A stretch of DNA of 64,000 nucleotides, taken from assembly GCF_029023785.1 (NCBI RefSeq), contig NZ_CP118955.1:432501-496500 (forward strand), given 5' to 3'. Shown here piece after piece: positions 53,476 to 62,953 of this stretch. Source of the DNA: Enterococcus faecium (GTDB taxonomy: Bacteria; Bacillota; Bacilli; Lactobacillales; Enterococcaceae). The notes under the pieces are model-generated. The model was not told the origin of the DNA and made no database searches. It saw only the letters and a list, made by a program, of their open reading frames with translations. Position 1 is the first letter of the stretch. Every line of letters begins with the position of its first letter. Position numbers and translations under genes: made by a program.

Positions 53476-53994
53476 ATGTTGCGTTTGATTGCTAAAATCG
53501 ATGATAGTATTATCAACAAGTTCGCCAAGCAACGGAAAACGGATAGTCGAAAAATCAATTTTTTGAAATTTATCAGTAATATCTCTAATGGTGGTTTTAT
53601 TTGGTTACTCCTTGCTGCTGTTTTAGTCTTGATACCTGATACTAGAGAATATGGTCTAGCCATTCTTATCGGCAGTTTGATCTATTTTTTTGTTGGTTTG
53701 CTTTTTATCAAAAAAACGACAAGACGGAAAAGACCTTATGAAAAAAATCGTCGGCTTGTCCTTTACACAAGTAAACCGAAGACTTCTTCTTTTCCTTCAG
53801 GACATACAGCGCTAGCCTTTTTATCAGTAGCTGCGTTGTTCGAATTAAGTCCAGTTGCAGGAATATTAGCCTTTTTATTTGCTTGTTTGATCGCTTATTC
53901 GAGGATTTTTTTACTTTTACATTATCCTACTGACATTTTAGGAGGAGCTATTTTAGGAAGTGTTATTGGCATCCTATGCGCTGCCGTTATCTGA
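53476..53994 (+). CDS. PAP2-family membrane phosphatase
   Basis: 172 residues with several helices and all three PAP2 motifs: KKTTRRKRPYEKN, FPSGHTALAF and SRIFLLLHYPTDILGGA. Probably dephosphorylates undecaprenyl pyrophosphate or another lipid phosphate. One base after the YesL-like gene, with AAAGGAGG overlapping the preceding stop region. Confidence 0.92.
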   Translation: MLRLIAKIDDSIINKFAKQRKTDSRKINFLKFISNISNGGFIWLLLAAVLVLIPDTREYGLAILIGSLIYFFVGLLFIKKTTRRKRPYEKNRRLVLYTSKPKTSSFPSGHTALAFLSVAALFELSPVAGILAFLFACLIAYSRIFLLLHYPTDILGGAILGSVIGILCAAVI

Positions 53995-54006
53995 ATTAAT
54001 TGTACG

Positions 54007-54051
54007 AATAAAGCATGAGTGCGTAAATGCGCATTTGTGCTTTATTTTTTT
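54007..54051 (+). terminator. Terminator of the sugar ABC operon
   Basis: AATAAAGCA / TGCTTTATT stem with an inner ATGCGCAT-containing loop and a T-run. Confidence 0.8.
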
Positions 54052-54117
54052 GTTTCGAGGAAAGCGTAGTTGTTTATTCATTTGTCTTAATAACTTAAGT
54101 TTTGTTAAATGAGAACG

Positions 54118-54162
54118 TTATAAAATTTTATAATTTAATTTTAATAATAAATGTTGTATAAT
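54118..54162 (+). promoter_or_regulatory. Pilus operon promoter region
   Basis: A perfect 16-bp AT palindrome TTATAAAATTTTATAA (54118-54133) immediately precedes TTTAAT (54134-54139), a 17-nt spacer and a consensus TATAAT (54157-54162). The transcript would have an AT-rich 5' UTR of about 120 nt made of TTAAA/AATTA repeats. Confidence 0.55.
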
Positions 54163-54291
54163 TGGTGTTTTTTAACTAAAAAGGATATCATTTGATTTAA
54201 AATTAAAATTAAATTAAATTATAATTAGATGGGCATTGTTTTGTTGATTGTTGTGAAAGAAGACAAATATTTTTGAAAGGAGTATAAGGAT

Positions 54292-57200
54292 GTGAAAGGG
54301 TTAAAATTGAAGCTTTTGCAGTTAGTAACTGTCAGTTTGCTATTTGGACCATATTTCCAGTCAGTCTATCATATGACGACCCTGGATGTAGCTGCTGAGT
54401 CAACAGAAACAAAGGAGGATGAGGTATTCTTAGATGAGGACTATGCAAAAATTGAAGGGAAGTATATTGAAAAAGAAGAAACCCTTGAATGGCATCTGGC
54501 TTTTGAAAAAAAGGAAAGTGCCAATGAAGGTAGAATACGTTTAGCAATCGATGCGGCAGCCGCCGGGATTGGTACCGTAAAAAACGTTCGTGGAACAGGT
54601 CTATCCTCCTATGATGAAGATGGAGAAGACCTAAAAGTCGAGACGATCGATGGTCAAGAATGGTATGTCGGAAAAGTTTATTCAAAAGAAGCAGAAACCG
54701 GCACATTGATTTTTGAAACAGAAAAGATCCCCGATGTGAACGAAGGGGAACTACCTCTTCAAGTGGTGGTTGATGAAAGAATAGATAACCAAGAATTACA
54801 AGAAAATGAAACTGATACAGAAGATTCCGCTGAAATTCAACGTAGCGAAGAAAATGAGATGGAAAAGCTGGACGAACCAATCGTACCCAGCGGTCAAGCA
54901 CTCCAGCGCATTCAACGCCAGTTATTCAACGGTATTTTGGAGCGTCTTGGGCCAACAGCTACGCAAGACCCCTATGAATATATCTATCCTAGCGGAGAAG
55001 TTGAAAACGAACAGCATCGCTACCCGAAATTTACAACGAATGACTATACAAAAGTGTTAGGAAATTGGACACAAAGCAATGAACGCTATCAAGGAGACAA
55101 AGGCTCGCCATATGACGGAGAGAACTTGATCGATGATAGTGATTATACAAACGGGGGAGCGAACTGGCGAAATTACGACTATGCTACTAATAATGGATCA
55201 ACTGCAGGCGAAGAAGATAGAAACGTTCCAGCTCAAACCGTTCAGCTTTGGGGAAATGAACGGAATTTTGAAAACAGTTACTTGGATTATAACGGGGCGT
55301 ACATCAAAAAATGGGTAGAACCTGTTCTGCCAAGCAGCACAGCATCTGATCTACATCCTGAAGATGCAACAACCCTTTACAATGTCTATCTAGATGTCAT
55401 CGGGGGCGAGAAAAAGGAAATCAGTCCAATCGATATCGTTTTTGTTCTAGATAAGTCAGCGAGTATGAGTGAATTAACCGCTGGGACCAATAGTCAAACT
55501 AAAAATGCTGCGTTGATTGAGGCAGTAAACGAAATGAGTAAAGATCTGCTCTCTGACCCGAGTCTGGATATTCGAATCGGTATGGTGAATTTTTACCATA
55601 ATAGTACAGCTATCAATAACCATGAGCAAATCAGTTCGGACATCTTTCCATTGACAAATGATATCAATCGTTTGACGGGAAGTGAGAATACAGCATTAAA
55701 TCGTACACCAATCGGAGGAACTCCGCTTACACTAGGGCTTAAAAATGGCTATGAAACATTGTATAAAGACAATGGCGGAGAAAATAGAAATCCAGAAAAA
55801 ATCCTAATCGTTGTGGGAGATGGGACACCGACCTTCAGTTATGCACCGATTCAGTCAAGTTATCGTACGAGCACTAATGGAGCTTGGAGCAACTGGACTG
55901 TGATGGAAGATAAGATTGCTGAAGATAATGACGTTTTGTTCAGAAATTTTGAGGAGTTTTCTGGGAATACTTCTAATGCAGGGTTTACTCATCCAGTTAC
56001 CTATGCATCTGACTTTAACCGTCCAGAAGATGAAGTAAATGTACACTATCGTTATGGAGAGGTAAAAGAAGGAGATAATAAAGCGACTCACTGGGTTGGT
56101 GATGGTTCTTCTAATAACAATACGAATGGCAGTCCTACTTCGCAAGAAAAGTCATCTGCGATCAACACAGTTGCTTATCATCATTGGCTGAAAAACAAGT
56201 ATCAAGAGAACCCGCCAAGTATCTTCTCCATTGGTTTAGGAATCGATGGAAACGTTAGCGGGAGACAACGACTAGATGCTATTGGACGAAATGTATTGAA
56301 AAATATTGCTGATTTAGAAGAAGATGGCGTAACACCGCGATATTACAATGCGAACAACAAGAATGACATTGTTACAGCCTTGGAGGATATCTCTTCTACC
56401 TTCAAGAGAACGATCCAGCAAGCCACACTTTATGATGAAACTGGTTTTAATGTCTCACCATTTGGAGCTGGCAGATCGGCAGATATTCAGTTTTACCATC
56501 TAGATCCAGGAGAAAACGGCATGAAGTACCAAGAGCCAGAAATATGGGATGAAGAACGTCATGGACAAGCCCCACCAGAAGTAGTGGCGACTCCGACAAC
56601 GTATGTCGGACGGGAAAACCAAGCTTATAAATTTTCTCCGATTTCTTTAGGTGAAGGGGAAATGGTCAGGATCAAGTACCAAGTAAAACTTGATGCGGGA
56701 GCTCAAGACGGAAATTTTTACACAGTGAACAATATGGCCTATATTCAGAACCTGGAGGATTATGAGAATGATATCACTACTGGACGGATGTATTTCCCAT
56801 CTTCTTCCATTCGTTACGAACATAAAGGCCGTAATTTCCAAGTCAGCAAGAAGGGTCAAAATGGCGAGCCGTTGGCTGGAGTCGAATTTGCATTATATGA
56901 CCAAAATCCAGAGAGTGGGGAAGCCGAACCAATCGAAACAAGTAAAACTACCACGGACGGAATAGCGATCTTTGAAACGAAGATGCCGATTTTAGGAGAT
57001 GAAACTGGAGCAGTCAGCGACATATTTTGGATCAGAGAGATCGCTGGACCACCACGTTATCAGTTAGTATATGAGACGTATCAATTCCAAATCAAAAAAT
57101 ATGCAGCCAACGAAGATGAGATGTTAGGTCACTACGAGCTTGTAGATGAATATACATCTGGTTCGAGAGTCGGCGGACCGGAAGGTAAAGATCCGAATTC

Positions 57201-58800
57201 CTATTATGAAGGAGAATATCACAAGCTTTCTGTTGTACAAGAGCCTAACATAGAAGGCACAGAGTATGATGAGTTGTATGTCAAACTGGAAATGCGAAAT
57301 GAATTCAAGCCAATCCACATGAATATCAATAAACTAATTGAAGGCAGTAATATGCCAATCAATGGCGCAGAGTTTGAACTTTATGAAACAGATGGTAACG
57401 GACTGGAAATCGGATATCCAGTAGCGAAAGGGCTTTCTGGTGTGAACGAAGTAGAGGAAGAGAAAGGGAGACTCACGTTCTATTCAGTAGATGAAGACGG
57501 GAAATATGTAATCGTGGATGGTGAGAAAGTTATTCATCCAATCGGAGAGCCAGATTCATTTGTTTATAAGGATAGTGAAGAAACTACCAACTATGCAGAA
57601 TACAAAATCATTGAGAGCCAGAACCCAGAAGGTTTCAAAGAACCTGATGAAAATGACACATGGATCTTGCGACTTTACGATAATGCTATAGGGACTATCC
57701 AACTCAAGCAAACAGGTGAAGAAAATTGGCAATATCTCACGTATACAACAGATGAAGAGGATCGTTTATGGGTAGCATTCACTGCTTACAATACGTTTGA
57801 TTATCGGGAGATCCGAGTTAGAAAATTAGACCATGAAGGCCATACATTAGATGGTGCAGGTTTCGATATCAGGAAAGTGGGGGATTCTTCCTTCCCGCTG
57901 TATCGAGCATACACTGGTAATCCGTTAGAACCAGAAGAATCGAAACGTTTGCCTGGGATCGGATACTTCTATTCTCGTGCCGTAGGAGTAGAAAAGTATG
58001 TCGATTTAAATTACGACCAACCTCTGCATCTGTCTATTGGTGAATATGAGGTCTCGGAATCTGTCGCACCAAATGGGTATCGGCTATCTGATCAAGTGTT
58101 CCAGTTTGCACTGAATGAAGAAGGTAAGTTTATCATTGAAGATACGGTCATCGAAGACGAAACTGCTCCCTTGCCGGAAGGCTATGAAATCATCGATGGT
58201 GTACTACAAGTAACCTTAGAAGATGAACTAGCGCCAATCGATTTGGAACTTTTGAAAATTGACAGTATGAATAGCCGACGTCTTGAAGGCGCAGAATTTT
58301 CAATTGAGAAACAAAATAGTGCAGGAGAGTATGAAATCATCGAGGGAGGCTTGGCACCAGATCCAAACGATTCTTCCCTATTCAATGCTTCAGACTTGTT
58401 GGAAGGGGTCTATCGGATCAAGGAAGTGAAGTCACCTGACAGCTATAGAAAACTTCCAGGTTACTTTATTTTAGAAATTAGTTATCGAGAAGAACCTGAC
58501 ATAGAAAATGATCGGGTAGTTCCAGGAAAAGAAGCGGGTACACTAAAAGTTGAGATTTCGTATTATCCAAACGAAGAAGCAGAGACGCCTGATCTACAGC
58601 AAGAGTTAGAATATGAACTTTTGGAGACAAATCGAATCAGATTACAGCTTAGTGTCGGGAACGATCCTGAAAATCCGTTGCCTGCTACAGGAGGATCCGG
58701 ACGATTATTCTATATCCTGCTTGCTGCATTCTTCATGGCGCTTGCAGGAGCAGCCTATGGTTTGTTTGTCAGACAATCTAAAAAGGAGGGAGCAAGGTAA
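54292..58800 (+). CDS. Pilus tip adhesin: vWA and Cna-B domains, LPATG anchor
   Basis: 1502 residues. N-terminal export signal (GLKLKLLQLVTVSLLF); a linker rich in Glu; a von Willebrand A domain from about 380 with the MIDAS DKSAS (387-391) and a large insertion to about 700; Cna-B-type domains from about 849, 1010, 1174 and 1316 (each with K...GAEF/GVEF and a YxxxE-type end); sortase motif LPATG (1463-1467), a membrane helix and a basic tail. Typical of the tip protein of sortase-assembled pili. It corresponds to one of the fms pilus loci of E. faecium; I cannot say which. GTG start with AAAGGAG 9 nt upstream. Confidence 0.93.
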   Translation: MKGLKLKLLQLVTVSLLFGPYFQSVYHMTTLDVAAESTETKEDEVFLDEDYAKIEGKYIEKEETLEWHLAFEKKESANEGRIRLAIDAAAAGIGTVKNVRGTGLSSYDEDGEDLKVETIDGQEWYVGKVYSKEAETGTLIFETEKIPDVNEGELPLQVVVDERIDNQELQENETDTEDSAEIQRSEENEMEKLDEPIVPSGQALQRIQRQLFNGILERLGPTATQDPYEYIYPSGEVENEQHRYPKFTTNDYTKVLGNWTQSNERYQGDKGSPYDGENLIDDSDYTNGGANWRNYDYATNNGSTAGEEDRNVPAQTVQLWGNERNFENSYLDYNGAYIKKWVEPVLPSSTASDLHPEDATTLYNVYLDVIGGEKKEISPIDIVFVLDKSASMSELTAGTNSQTKNAALIEAVNEMSKDLLSDPSLDIRIGMVNFYHNSTAINNHEQISSDIFPLTNDINRLTGSENTALNRTPIGGTPLTLGLKNGYETLYKDNGGENRNPEKILIVVGDGTPTFSYAPIQSSYRTSTNGAWSNWTVMEDKIAEDNDVLFRNFEEFSGNTSNAGFTHPVTYASDFNRPEDEVNVHYRYGEVKEGDNKATHWVGDGSSNNNTNGSPTSQEKSSAINTVAYHHWLKNKYQENPPSIFSIGLGIDGNVSGRQRLDAIGRNVLKNIADLEEDGVTPRYYNANNKNDIVTALEDISSTFKRTIQQATLYDETGFNVSPFGAGRSADIQFYHLDPGENGMKYQEPEIWDEERHGQAPPEVVATPTTYVGRENQAYKFSPISLGEGEMVRIKYQVKLDAGAQDGNFYTVNNMAYIQNLEDYENDITTGRMYFPSSSIRYEHKGRNFQVSKKGQNGEPLAGVEFALYDQNPESGEAEPIETSKTTTDGIAIFETKMPILGDETGAVSDIFWIREIAGPPRYQLVYETYQFQIKKYAANEDEMLGHYELVDEYTSGSRVGGPEGKDPNSYYEGEYHKLSVVQEPNIEGTEYDELYVKLEMRNEFKPIHMNINKLIEGSNMPINGAEFELYETDGNGLEIGYPVAKGLSGVNEVEEEKGRLTFYSVDEDGKYVIVDGEKVIHPIGEPDSFVYKDSEETTNYAEYKIIESQNPEGFKEPDENDTWILRLYDNAIGTIQLKQTGEENWQYLTYTTDEEDRLWVAFTAYNTFDYREIRVRKLDHEGHTLDGAGFDIRKVGDSSFPLYRAYTGNPLEPEESKRLPGIGYFYSRAVGVEKYVDLNYDQPLHLSIGEYEVSESVAPNGYRLSDQVFQFALNEEGKFIIEDTVIEDETAPLPEGYEIIDGVLQVTLEDELAPIDLELLKIDSMNSRRLEGAEFSIEKQNSAGEYEIIEGGLAPDPNDSSLFNASDLLEGVYRIKEVKSPDSYRKLPGYFILEISYREEPDIENDRVVPGKEAGTLKVEISYYPNEEAETPDLQQELEYELLETNRIRLQLSVGNDPENPLPATGGSGRLFYILLAAFFMALAGAAYGLFVRQSKKEGAR

Positions 58801-60113
58801 TGAAAAAGCTGTTGTGTTTGATGCTTCAATTACTTGTTTTACTACCGCTTGCAGCAGTCCTTCTTCCACAGGCGATGTCGGCAGAAGAATCAGGGGAAGA
58901 TGTCGTGGAATTCGTGTTGCATAAACGGATGATTCGAGATATCGATTATAACGATCAATTTGAATACCATGAAAATGATGGCTTGGCTATCTCTGAGGAA
59001 GCAGGGGAAACAGCAGATATCATTTCACAGACGGTGCCACTAAATGGAGCGACATTTGCCATTTACGACATGACCGATTATTATCATGAAAAAAAAGCTG
59101 CTGAAAACATGACTCCTAAAGAATTCGTCCAGCAAATCGCTGAAACGAACAGAAACAATATCCGTCAGCTAATCACAGAAGAAAGGCTTGTCCAAATAGG
59201 GACTTCGGTAACAACTGGGAAAGATACGGTTGGCGGATTAGGAGACGGGATTGCACGTATCAAAGCACCTAAGAAAAACCAAGATCGGGATGCAGTTTAT
59301 TTGATTTTCGAAGAATCGATTGATCCAGAAGTTGGATTGGATGTTGATATCGATCAGACAGCTATCCCAATTGCTGCTATTTTGCCAATTTATCACCCGA
59401 CAGAATCAAGCGAGGAACTGCAAGAGATTCATATCTATCCTAAAAATGTCGGTTATCTAAGAGATCCATACTTCTTCAAGTATGGACGTCAAAGAGGAAC
59501 AACTGAAAAAGGAAAACCATTAGAAGGTGCTGTTTTTGCTCTATATCAGATGATAGAAGGGGGGAAATATTATTTAGATATGGCTCCTGCTAATGACTTG
59601 AAAAATCAATGGATCAAACCAGCAGACAATGATCCTTTGAATGACAAAAATGTAAGCAAATTCATTTCGGATAAAGAGGGCCTTGTTACGACAGGACAAC
59701 GTTTCTTGCCTTCTGGCACCTATTATTTTGAAGAATTAAAAGGTGTGGAAGGTTACGAGATGGATGAAGCAAGTAAGAGAATCGAGGTCATCATCCCTGA
59801 ATTTTGGGTGGATGCAAAAGGCCAACCACAATATGTAGTAGTTAACGGACAGGAGATGGATGAATTAGAATCCGGGAAAGTTCCAGTCTCTGCCTATGAA
59901 TCCGCAACACCACGTGTTTATAACGAGACCGTAAAAGAAACAACGGACAAACCGAAAGAGCCGAGTGGTCCAAGCAATCCAGGTCAATCAGGAAAATGGT
60001 CCGTATTCCCGCAAACGAATGAAGCAAGAACGTTGATTTCTTTACTAGGAATTCTTTTATTGTTAGGTGCTGTTTTATTAATAAAAAAAGAACGGGGAGA
60101 AAAAAATGAATAA
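58800..60113 (+). CDS. Minor pilin (basal subunit candidate), FPQTN anchor
   Basis: 437 residues: signal peptide (LLCLMLQLLVLLPLAAVLLP...MSA), an N-terminal pilin domain with GATFAIYDMTDYY, IHIYPKN resembling a pilin motif, a Cna-B domain (GKPLEGAVFALYQ) with the FEELKGVEGY E-box-like end, a Pro-rich linker and a non-canonical sortase motif FPQTN (403-407), a helix and a basic tail. FPxTN-type signals and size fit a cell-wall basal pilin. Overlaps the tip gene by one base and the major pilin by 8 nt. Confidence 0.9.
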   Translation: MKKLLCLMLQLLVLLPLAAVLLPQAMSAEESGEDVVEFVLHKRMIRDIDYNDQFEYHENDGLAISEEAGETADIISQTVPLNGATFAIYDMTDYYHEKKAAENMTPKEFVQQIAETNRNNIRQLITEERLVQIGTSVTTGKDTVGGLGDGIARIKAPKKNQDRDAVYLIFEESIDPEVGLDVDIDQTAIPIAAILPIYHPTESSEELQEIHIYPKNVGYLRDPYFFKYGRQRGTTEKGKPLEGAVFALYQMIEGGKYYLDMAPANDLKNQWIKPADNDPLNDKNVSKFISDKEGLVTTGQRFLPSGTYYFEELKGVEGYEMDEASKRIEVIIPEFWVDAKGQPQYVVVNGQEMDELESGKVPVSAYESATPRVYNETVKETTDKPKEPSGPSNPGQSGKWSVFPQTNEARTLISLLGILLLLGAVLLIKKERGEKNE

Positions 60114-61803
60114 AAAAATGATTGTCACGGGAATGAGTGTACTGTTACTCGTTACTGCGGGAATAGGGATTTTCGGGAACGGAAAACTAGTCAAAGCCAA
60201 AGAAGTCGCACAAAAACCAAGTGAAGTGACGATTACATTACACAAAAAAGGTTTCTCATCTGTTCCGGAAGAACGACCGAATAGCGGATTGGTTTCTACG
60301 GATTTTGGTGAAGAAAATATTCCAGGAGTCGATTTTGATTTGTTTGACGTAACGGAAGTATATTACGATTTGATTCGAGATAATCCTTTAACACCGGAAC
60401 GAGAAGACGGTCTTAATTCTGCCGAAGCGATTGAATGGATTCAAAAACGGCACACAGAAAGTTGGTTTTTAAAATATCGACTGACAAGTATTGACAAACA
60501 AACAACGAATGAAGCTGGAGAAGCGGTATTCTCTACCGTCCAAGTGACGGAAGAAGCACCTTCTTCTAGAGATAAAGTCTATCTTTTCTTAGAAACTTAT
60601 TCGCCAGCTCATATTTCCAGAATCGCGTCTCCAATGGTTGTTATGATGCCAGTGATGATGCCTGATATGGTGGATGGCGTGTGGGATGGTTCTACATGGA
60701 AAGACACATACAATACAGATGTGCATTTGTATCCGAAAAACGAAATCAGAGAAGCAGATAAACAGATGAATGTAGAGGAAAGCGACCTTAGACAAGTAAC
60801 GATTATTAATGAAGCTGGAGAACAAGAAACGATTTCTTATATTGATCTAGAAAGAGGAAAAACGGCTTCTTACACGATCACAGCACCTATTCCTTATTTC
60901 ATCGATTCTGTCCTTGAAAACGGAAGCGCTGTTATCAAAAATTACAAAATCACAGATACGCCTACAGTTGGTCTAACTTATTATGATCAGGAAATAGAAG
61001 TGCGAGCCGGCGAGACGATTTTAACAAAAGGACAAGATTATATAGTAGAAGTAGTAAGCAACGGGTTTGTCGTGACGATTTTGACAGAAGAAAATGGAGT
61101 AGCCAAAGTAGATACTTTAGGTAGATTAGCAGATGCACGTGGAGGAGATTTAACGATCACGTATAATTTGAAGGTTTCCACAGAACTAGAAGCGGATGAT
61201 TTCCATAACAACACAGCGGTTATTGAAATCGGACGAAATGATGAATTTGATTATGAAGAAGGAGTAGAGCCGCCAGAGAAAGTCACAACAGGTGGAAGAA
61301 AGTTTGAAAAATATGATGCATCAAGCAGTGAATTGCTTAAAGATGCAAGATTCGAATTGTGGAATGAAGACCGTTCTGAATACGCAATATTTTATAAAGG
61401 GGAGTCGCCTTTAGCTGTTTATGAATCAGGAGCAGATAGAATTGAGTGGGCAACAAGCGGACAAGCAACAGAATTTGTCGCAGATGGAAATGGATACTTT
61501 GAGGTTCAAGGGTTAGATTATGGAACCTATCAAATGAAAGAGACCATGGCGCCAGAAGGTTATGTACTTCCAACAGGTGAGGCAGCCTTTACTGAATTTA
61601 TCATCTCTTATGGAAGCTATAATGAAGAAATTCAGATCGTAGGAGTAGAAAATCCAGGGCCAGAAAGAGTACCGAATATGAAACGCGGGTCACTTCCTGC
61701 TACTGGTGGGAACGGGCTCTTGGCATTCTTACTAATCGGAATAAGTTTGATGATTGGAGCGTACAGCTGGTACCGTAAATCTAAAATGAAGTCTGAAGTA
61801 TAA
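60106..61803 (+). CDS. Major (backbone) pilin, LPATG anchor
   Basis: 565 residues: signal peptide ending near VKAKE; N-terminal D1-like domain; pilin motif VHLYPKNE with the cross-linking Lys211; a middle isopeptide domain (AKVDTLGRLADA region); a C-terminal Cna-B domain with the E-box YQMKETMAPEGY (Glu479); LPATG (530-534), a helix and RKSKMKSEV. The combination pilin motif, E-box and LPXTG marks the shaft subunit polymerised by the class C sortase downstream. Confidence 0.94.
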   Translation: MNKKMIVTGMSVLLLVTAGIGIFGNGKLVKAKEVAQKPSEVTITLHKKGFSSVPEERPNSGLVSTDFGEENIPGVDFDLFDVTEVYYDLIRDNPLTPEREDGLNSAEAIEWIQKRHTESWFLKYRLTSIDKQTTNEAGEAVFSTVQVTEEAPSSRDKVYLFLETYSPAHISRIASPMVVMMPVMMPDMVDGVWDGSTWKDTYNTDVHLYPKNEIREADKQMNVEESDLRQVTIINEAGEQETISYIDLERGKTASYTITAPIPYFIDSVLENGSAVIKNYKITDTPTVGLTYYDQEIEVRAGETILTKGQDYIVEVVSNGFVVTILTEENGVAKVDTLGRLADARGGDLTITYNLKVSTELEADDFHNNTAVIEIGRNDEFDYEEGVEPPEKVTTGGRKFEKYDASSSELLKDARFELWNEDRSEYAIFYKGESPLAVYESGADRIEWATSGQATEFVADGNGYFEVQGLDYGTYQMKETMAPEGYVLPTGEAAFTEFIISYGSYNEEIQIVGVENPGPERVPNMKRGSLPATGGNGLLAFLLIGISLMIGAYSWYRKSKMKSEV

Positions 61804-61817
61804 GCAACAAAAATAAG

Positions 61818-61857
61818 CTGCAGCAATCGGTTTTATAAAGGTTGCTGCAGTTTTTTT
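61818..61857 (+). terminator. Intra-operon terminator between major pilin and sortase
   Basis: CTGCAGCAA / TTGCTGCAG, a 9-bp stem with a 15-nt loop, and seven T. The sortase start is only 20 nt downstream and no new promoter fits in between, so the terminator should reduce sortase relative to pilin transcripts. Confidence 0.88.
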
Positions 61858-61876
61858 AAATAAGAAGGTGAAGAAA

Positions 61877-62770
61877 ATGAAAAAGAAAATAGGTAATAGA
61901 CCTCAAACCCAAATCAGTCTTTTATTACAATTATTTATGGCAGTGATGTTTCTTGCCGGAGCTGCAGTTTTTACATATCCATTTTTAGCAGATGCTCTCA
62001 GCAATTATTTGGATCAAAGAAGGATCGAGAATTATCAAAAGCAGCTTGAACGCGATAAAGAAGAAAAACATGAGCAACAATTAGCAGTGCATGAAAAGAA
62101 AAATCAGACGCTTGCTCATACATCAGTAATCCCAGGAATGGGACAAGTCAAAGATCCTTTTGAGCAAGCGGTTAGAAATGTCCAAAATCCAGGAAAAGAA
62201 TATTACGAACAACATATGATCGGAGCCATCTATATTCCGAAAATCAATGTTAGCTTGCCTTTATTTGATGAAACGAATGATCTTTTGTTAGATAGAGGAG
62301 CGACAGTCCTGCAAGGCACCTCTTTTCCAACTGGAGGAGAGAGTACACATTCCGTGATTACCGCCCATAGCGGTATTGCTGAGAAAAAACTCTTTACGGA
62401 TCTTGAAGAAATGGAGCAAGATGACCGATTCTATCTTGAAGTGTATGGTCGGATGCTCGCTTATGAAGTCGTTGAGAAAATTGTTGTCCTTCCAACAAAA
62501 ACAAATACATTAGCAATTAGAGAAAAGCAGGATCTAGTCACACTTATCACTTGTACACCTTACACCGTGAACACTCACCGATTACTAGTGACAGGAAGAC
62601 GAGTTCCCTTTACAGAAGAAGTCTCTTCAAAGATAGAACAGACAAAAAAATACCATCTTTATCGATTACTTATACTCCTTCTAGGTATATTGCTAGTGCT
62701 AACGCTTTTCGGTTATTGGTGTTATCGAAAATTTAAAAGACAAAAACAACGAAAGAAAAATAACAGATAA
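61877..62770 (+). CDS. Class C (pilus-polymerising) sortase
   Basis: 297 residues: an N-terminal membrane helix (LLLQLFMAVMFLAGAAVFTYPF), a coiled basic segment, the lid motif DPF (93-95) that occludes class C active sites, catalytic His164 in VITAHSG, Cys226 in TLITCTPY and Arg235 in NTHRLLV, and a C-terminal helix. Links pilins via the pilin-motif lysine. Start ATG 61877 with AAGAAGG 8 nt upstream. Last gene of the pilus locus. Confidence 0.95.
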   Translation: MKKKIGNRPQTQISLLLQLFMAVMFLAGAAVFTYPFLADALSNYLDQRRIENYQKQLERDKEEKHEQQLAVHEKKNQTLAHTSVIPGMGQVKDPFEQAVRNVQNPGKEYYEQHMIGAIYIPKINVSLPLFDETNDLLLDRGATVLQGTSFPTGGESTHSVITAHSGIAEKKLFTDLEEMEQDDRFYLEVYGRMLAYEVVEKIVVLPTKTNTLAIREKQDLVTLITCTPYTVNTHRLLVTGRRVPFTEEVSSKIEQTKKYHLYRLLILLLGILLVLTLFGYWCYRKFKRQKQRKKNNR

Positions 62771-62810
62771 TAGACCAATTATTAAGAATAACATAATAAA
62801 TTTAAGCTGC

Positions 62811-62858
62811 TTGGAAGAGACAAACGCGATTAAATCGCATATTTCCAGTTTTTTTTAA
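62811..62858 (+). terminator. Probable terminator after the sortase gene
   Basis: An imperfect CTTGGAA / TTTCCAG stem enclosing GCGATT/AATCGC, followed by seven T. Separates the pilus operon from the two-component genes. Confidence 0.55.
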
Positions 62859-62953
62859 CGTTTGCTAAAATGACATTTTCCAGGTAAGCCAACTTGTTTC
62901 ACAAGGGCTTCTTTGATATTGTAGTAGCAAGAAGAAAGATGGAGGGATTTTTT

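Noticed and set aside
54332..54901. 189-codon frame antisense to the pilus tip gene
   Set aside because: Low-complexity His/Leu/Arg-rich translation opposite a Glu-rich coding segment; a composition artefact.
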